Origin: Syntrophobacterales bacterium | Lineage (GTDB): Bacteria; Desulfobacterota; Syntrophorhabdia; Syntrophorhabdales; WCHB1-27 | Assembly: GCA_017881765.1 (NCBI GenBank) | Contig: JADGQN010000250.1 | Coordinates: 1-7,107, forward strand | Direction: 5' to 3' | DNA: 7,107 nt | Shown here: positions 5,709-7,107 of the stretch, piece after piece | Layout of the letters: each line of letters begins with the position of its first letter | Position numbering within the stretch: the first letter of the stretch is position 1 | Notes under the pieces: model-generated | The model's input: only the letters and a program-made list of their open reading frames with translations | The model's database searches: none | Told to the model about the DNA's origin: nothing | Made by a program: the position numbers and the translations under genes

Positions 5709-5746
5709 CTGATAGTTTCTCAATGGTAGCATAGAGCACCTATCAG
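5709..5746. promoter_or_regulatory. inverted repeat around the C45-like gene promoter
   Basis: CTGATAG (5709-5715) and CTATCAG (5740-5746) are exact reverse complements separated by 24 bp. They frame the candidate -10 and touch the -35, as operator half-sites might. The same pairing could form an RNA hairpin only if transcription starts further upstream. Chance is possible for 7 bp. Confidence 0.25.
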
Positions 5747-5751
5747 GGCAA
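5723..5751 (-). promoter_or_regulatory. candidate promoter of the C45-like gene
   Basis: On the minus strand, TTGCCC (5746-5751) and TACCAT (5723-5728) are 17 bp apart, each matching 4 of 6 consensus bases. The -10 is preceded by TGC, an extended -10 element. A leader of about 45 bases would precede the ATG at 5671. A 7 bp inverted repeat brackets most of it. Confidence 0.35.
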
Positions 5752-5861
5752 GCACAGGCATAACCTAGAAAAGGCAAGAAAGTTGCCTGAGGGGCGCCGT
5801 CATCGTTCTCAATATCGGCTTCATTATTCATTGAGGCCGGCCCCATATCAAGACATGGCCC
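5745..5861. repeat. degenerate intergenic repeat, copy B
   Basis: Partner of copy A at 3002-3106. Best match is 5824-5861 (29 of 38). The left part shares AGGGCA and scattered similarity, with about 12 extra bases here. Its left end abuts the -35 of the candidate C45 gene promoter. Confidence 0.4.
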
Positions 5862-5940
5862 CATTCAAGCAGCGCCCTCCATCCTCCCGGTTTCCTTTTC
5901 GCGATCAGTCTCCCCCGGTAATGCTTTAGGCTTACGTACT

Positions 5941-6050
5941 TTTATCACTGCTTATGACATACCATTATTAGTTGTTAATTATTAAAGTTGTAGTTACATA
6001 TCAATATCATTATGTAATATATTAGATTGTATTTGTATACACATATAAAA
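5941..6050. other. AT-rich island, 20% GC
   Basis: I count 22 G or C in 110 bases, against more than 50% on both sides. It is rich in short alternating AT words such as TAATATATTA and TTAATTATTAAAG. No paired -35/-10 with good spacing stands out on either strand. It may be a binding region for nucleoid or regulatory proteins, a transfer scar, or a relic of an insertion. Confidence 0.5.
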
Positions 6051-6195
6051 AGACACAATGGCCAGCAAAAGAGGGGCAACAACAAAGGCGGAAAGAGGGG
6101 GAGAAATAATAGGCGATATATTGCTTGATACGAACGGCAACCCCTCCGCTCTCCCGCCCCGGGATGCCCCTTGACTTGACCTGGTTGAATAATTT

Positions 6196-6210
6196 AAGAG
6201 TATCGCTCTT
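6196..6210 (-). terminator. weak hairpin after the EF-hand gene
   Basis: On the minus strand AAGAG and CTCTT pair around a 5-base loop, starting 6 bases beyond the stop codon, and are followed by AAATTATTC. The stem has only 5 pairs and the tail is not a clean T-run, so it would be a weak terminator at best. Confidence 0.25.
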
Positions 6211-6216
6211 CGTGGA

Positions 6217-7107
6217 CTATACTGCGATGTCTATACTTTGAATGGTGCCGGGTGTTCCGTCTTCTGTGAGATAGACGCCTGATTTCTGGATTTTTGCCTG
6301 CGTCTGGTTCTGATCGTTTTTTATCTCGAAGGGCGTTGCTACACTCCCGGTATAAATGGCTCCAACGTTGGCGGACTGGAGCGTATCGAGCGCCTGATGG
6401 TCACCGTTCTGCCTCCAAACTCGCAGTTGGGAGTAAACGGCGTCGCCCTCGTCAATCCAGCCATTCTTATCATCGTCATACGCCGCAAGCTCGCGGAATC
6501 CATCCCCGGTTGTCGGGCCGAAGAGCTCCGAGCCATCATCGACCACACCATTGCCATTCTTATCGATGACAAGGAATCCACTCTGCTGGGTTGGAAACGG
6601 CATATCTTCCTTTTTCCCGTCCACGTTAATATCGAATTGGATTCGATTGCCGGAAAGGGTAGTCGTCCTCTGTCCGGGGTCGATGACCGGCGGGTCTCCT
6701 GCCGAGTTACCTGCGTCACGCTCACTGCTTTGCGACCGGGTATATGACCGACCCATAGCAAAGGAGACGGAAAAATCGATCTCCTTTCCATTGGCAGTAA
6801 CAACACCCTTAGCCTGAAAAGAGGTCTTCTCCTGCTCCGTATACGTTTCCACTACAGTGTACCGAACGGCCCATCCCGTGAGCTGCTCAGACGATTGTTC
6901 CACCGGCTGAGGTGAATCGCCCGATTTCGTCGGGGCATCGGACGCCTGTCCCGTGAAATTTGAATCATCCGTTATTGCCGGCCTCTTCCCGGTGATGCGA
7001 TATATCATATCCGCGAGTACGTGGTATTTGAGATCGACCGGCCGCGAGCTATCATTAGCAGCCCAACGCCCATGGCCTTGTCGTTTTGCCGATTGGACGC
7101 CCTTATC
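6217..7107 (-). CDS. EF-hand-like calcium-binding protein, 5' end beyond the window
   Basis: The frame stays open from the TAG at 6217-6219 to the right edge, giving 296 visible residues. The ATG at 7008 is not a trustworthy start: 33 more codons upstream are open and read smoothly as DLKYHVLADMIYRITGK, and no ribosome site is needed or seen there. Counting from Met at 7008, two Asp-rich loops are clear: DKNGNGVVDDGSE (149-161) and DDDKNGWIDEGD (178-189). They are joined by LFGPTTGDGFRELAAY and followed by LRVW, the signature of a bacterial family with paired EF-hand-type calcium loops. A Ser/Gln/Asp-rich linker covers about 15-43, and a beta-rich segment follows at about 45-140. Role unknown; such proteins may be calcium-dependent structural or surface proteins. 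No signal peptide can be judged because the N-terminus is missing. Confidence 0.75.
   Translation of the reverse strand, partial: DKGVQSAKRQGHGRWAANDSSRPVDLKYHVLADMIYRITGKRPAITDDSNFTGQASDAPTKSGDSPQPVEQSSEQLTGWAVRYTVVETYTEQEKTSFQAKGVVTANGKEIDFSVSFAMGRSYTRSQSSERDAGNSAGDPPVIDPGQRTTTLSGNRIQFDINVDGKKEDMPFPTQQSGFLVIDKNGNGVVDDGSELFGPTTGDGFRELAAYDDDKNGWIDEGDAVYSQLRVWRQNGDHQALDTLQSANVGAIYTGSVATPFEIKNDQNQTQAKIQKSGVYLTEDGTPGTIQSIDIAV

Larger units (their letters stand above)
5672..6216. other. 545 bp intergenic region between the two minus-strand genes
   Basis: From left to right it holds the candidate promoter and inverted repeat of the C45-like gene, repeat copy B, a GC-mixed stretch to about 5935, the AT-rich island 5941-6050, a purine-rich then pyrimidine-rich stretch (about 6061-6170) with GGCGG at 6087-6091 facing CCGCC at 6154-6158, and a small hairpin before the stop of the EF-hand gene. 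A 38-codon frame (6058-6174, plus) has no ribosome site and is not called. Confidence 0.45.

Noticed and set aside
5568..5864. 98-codon minus-strand frame over the start of the C45-like gene
   Set aside because: Overlaps the confirmed start of a real gene in another frame; its N-terminal part is just translated repeat copy B.
6058..6174. 38-codon plus-strand ORF after the AT-rich island
   Set aside because: No ribosome site, no well-spaced promoter, and a composition dominated by the purine-rich then pyrimidine-rich tract.

Overview
The window is bacterial DNA of mid GC content (roughly 50-55% by eye, with one sharp AT-rich island). Genes use strong AGGAGG-type ribosome sites, and three proteins carry Sec signal peptides. 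Style and gene content suggest a Gram-negative-type environmental bacterium. From general familiarity, not from any search, I lean towards the Desulfobacterota / Nitrospirota / Acidobacteriota sphere, and this is low confidence. No rRNA, tRNA, CRISPR array, transposase or phage gene is visible.

Left part (1-2160): three tandem, co-directional paralogs (223-804, 885-1484, 1566-2156) encode small secreted proteins with eight conserved cysteines. They have conserved cores separated by divergent segments, almost identical ribosome-site regions, and 80-81 bp spacers. A possible 49-codon leader ORF (77-226) overlaps the first start codon. The DNA of the third copy alternates between close identity to copy 2 and close identity to copy 1, which suggests gene conversion. 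I know no function for this family; this cluster is the most likely place for an undescribed system.

Middle part (2157-3230): mostly gene-free. It holds a long structured inverted repeat (2240-2305), a start-less Cys-containing coding remnant (2516-2899), a compact GC hairpin (2923-2944), one copy of a degenerate intergenic repeat (3002-3106, second copy 5745-5861) and a hairpin just before the next gene (3180-3209). Then come a HAD phosphatase of the phosphoglycolate phosphatase type (3230-3901) and a 31-residue lysine-rich microprotein (4025-4120) with its own good promoter.

Right part (minus strand): a C45-type Ntn-hydrolase / acyltransferase (4280-5671) has a plausible promoter at 5723-5751. 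It is followed by a 545 bp intergenic region with the second repeat copy and a 20% GC island. Last is a protein with two EF-hand-like calcium loops whose reading frame runs off the right edge (6217-7107, 5' end missing). Apart from the three paralogs, which are probably one transcript, the genes look like independent single units and show no shared pathway.
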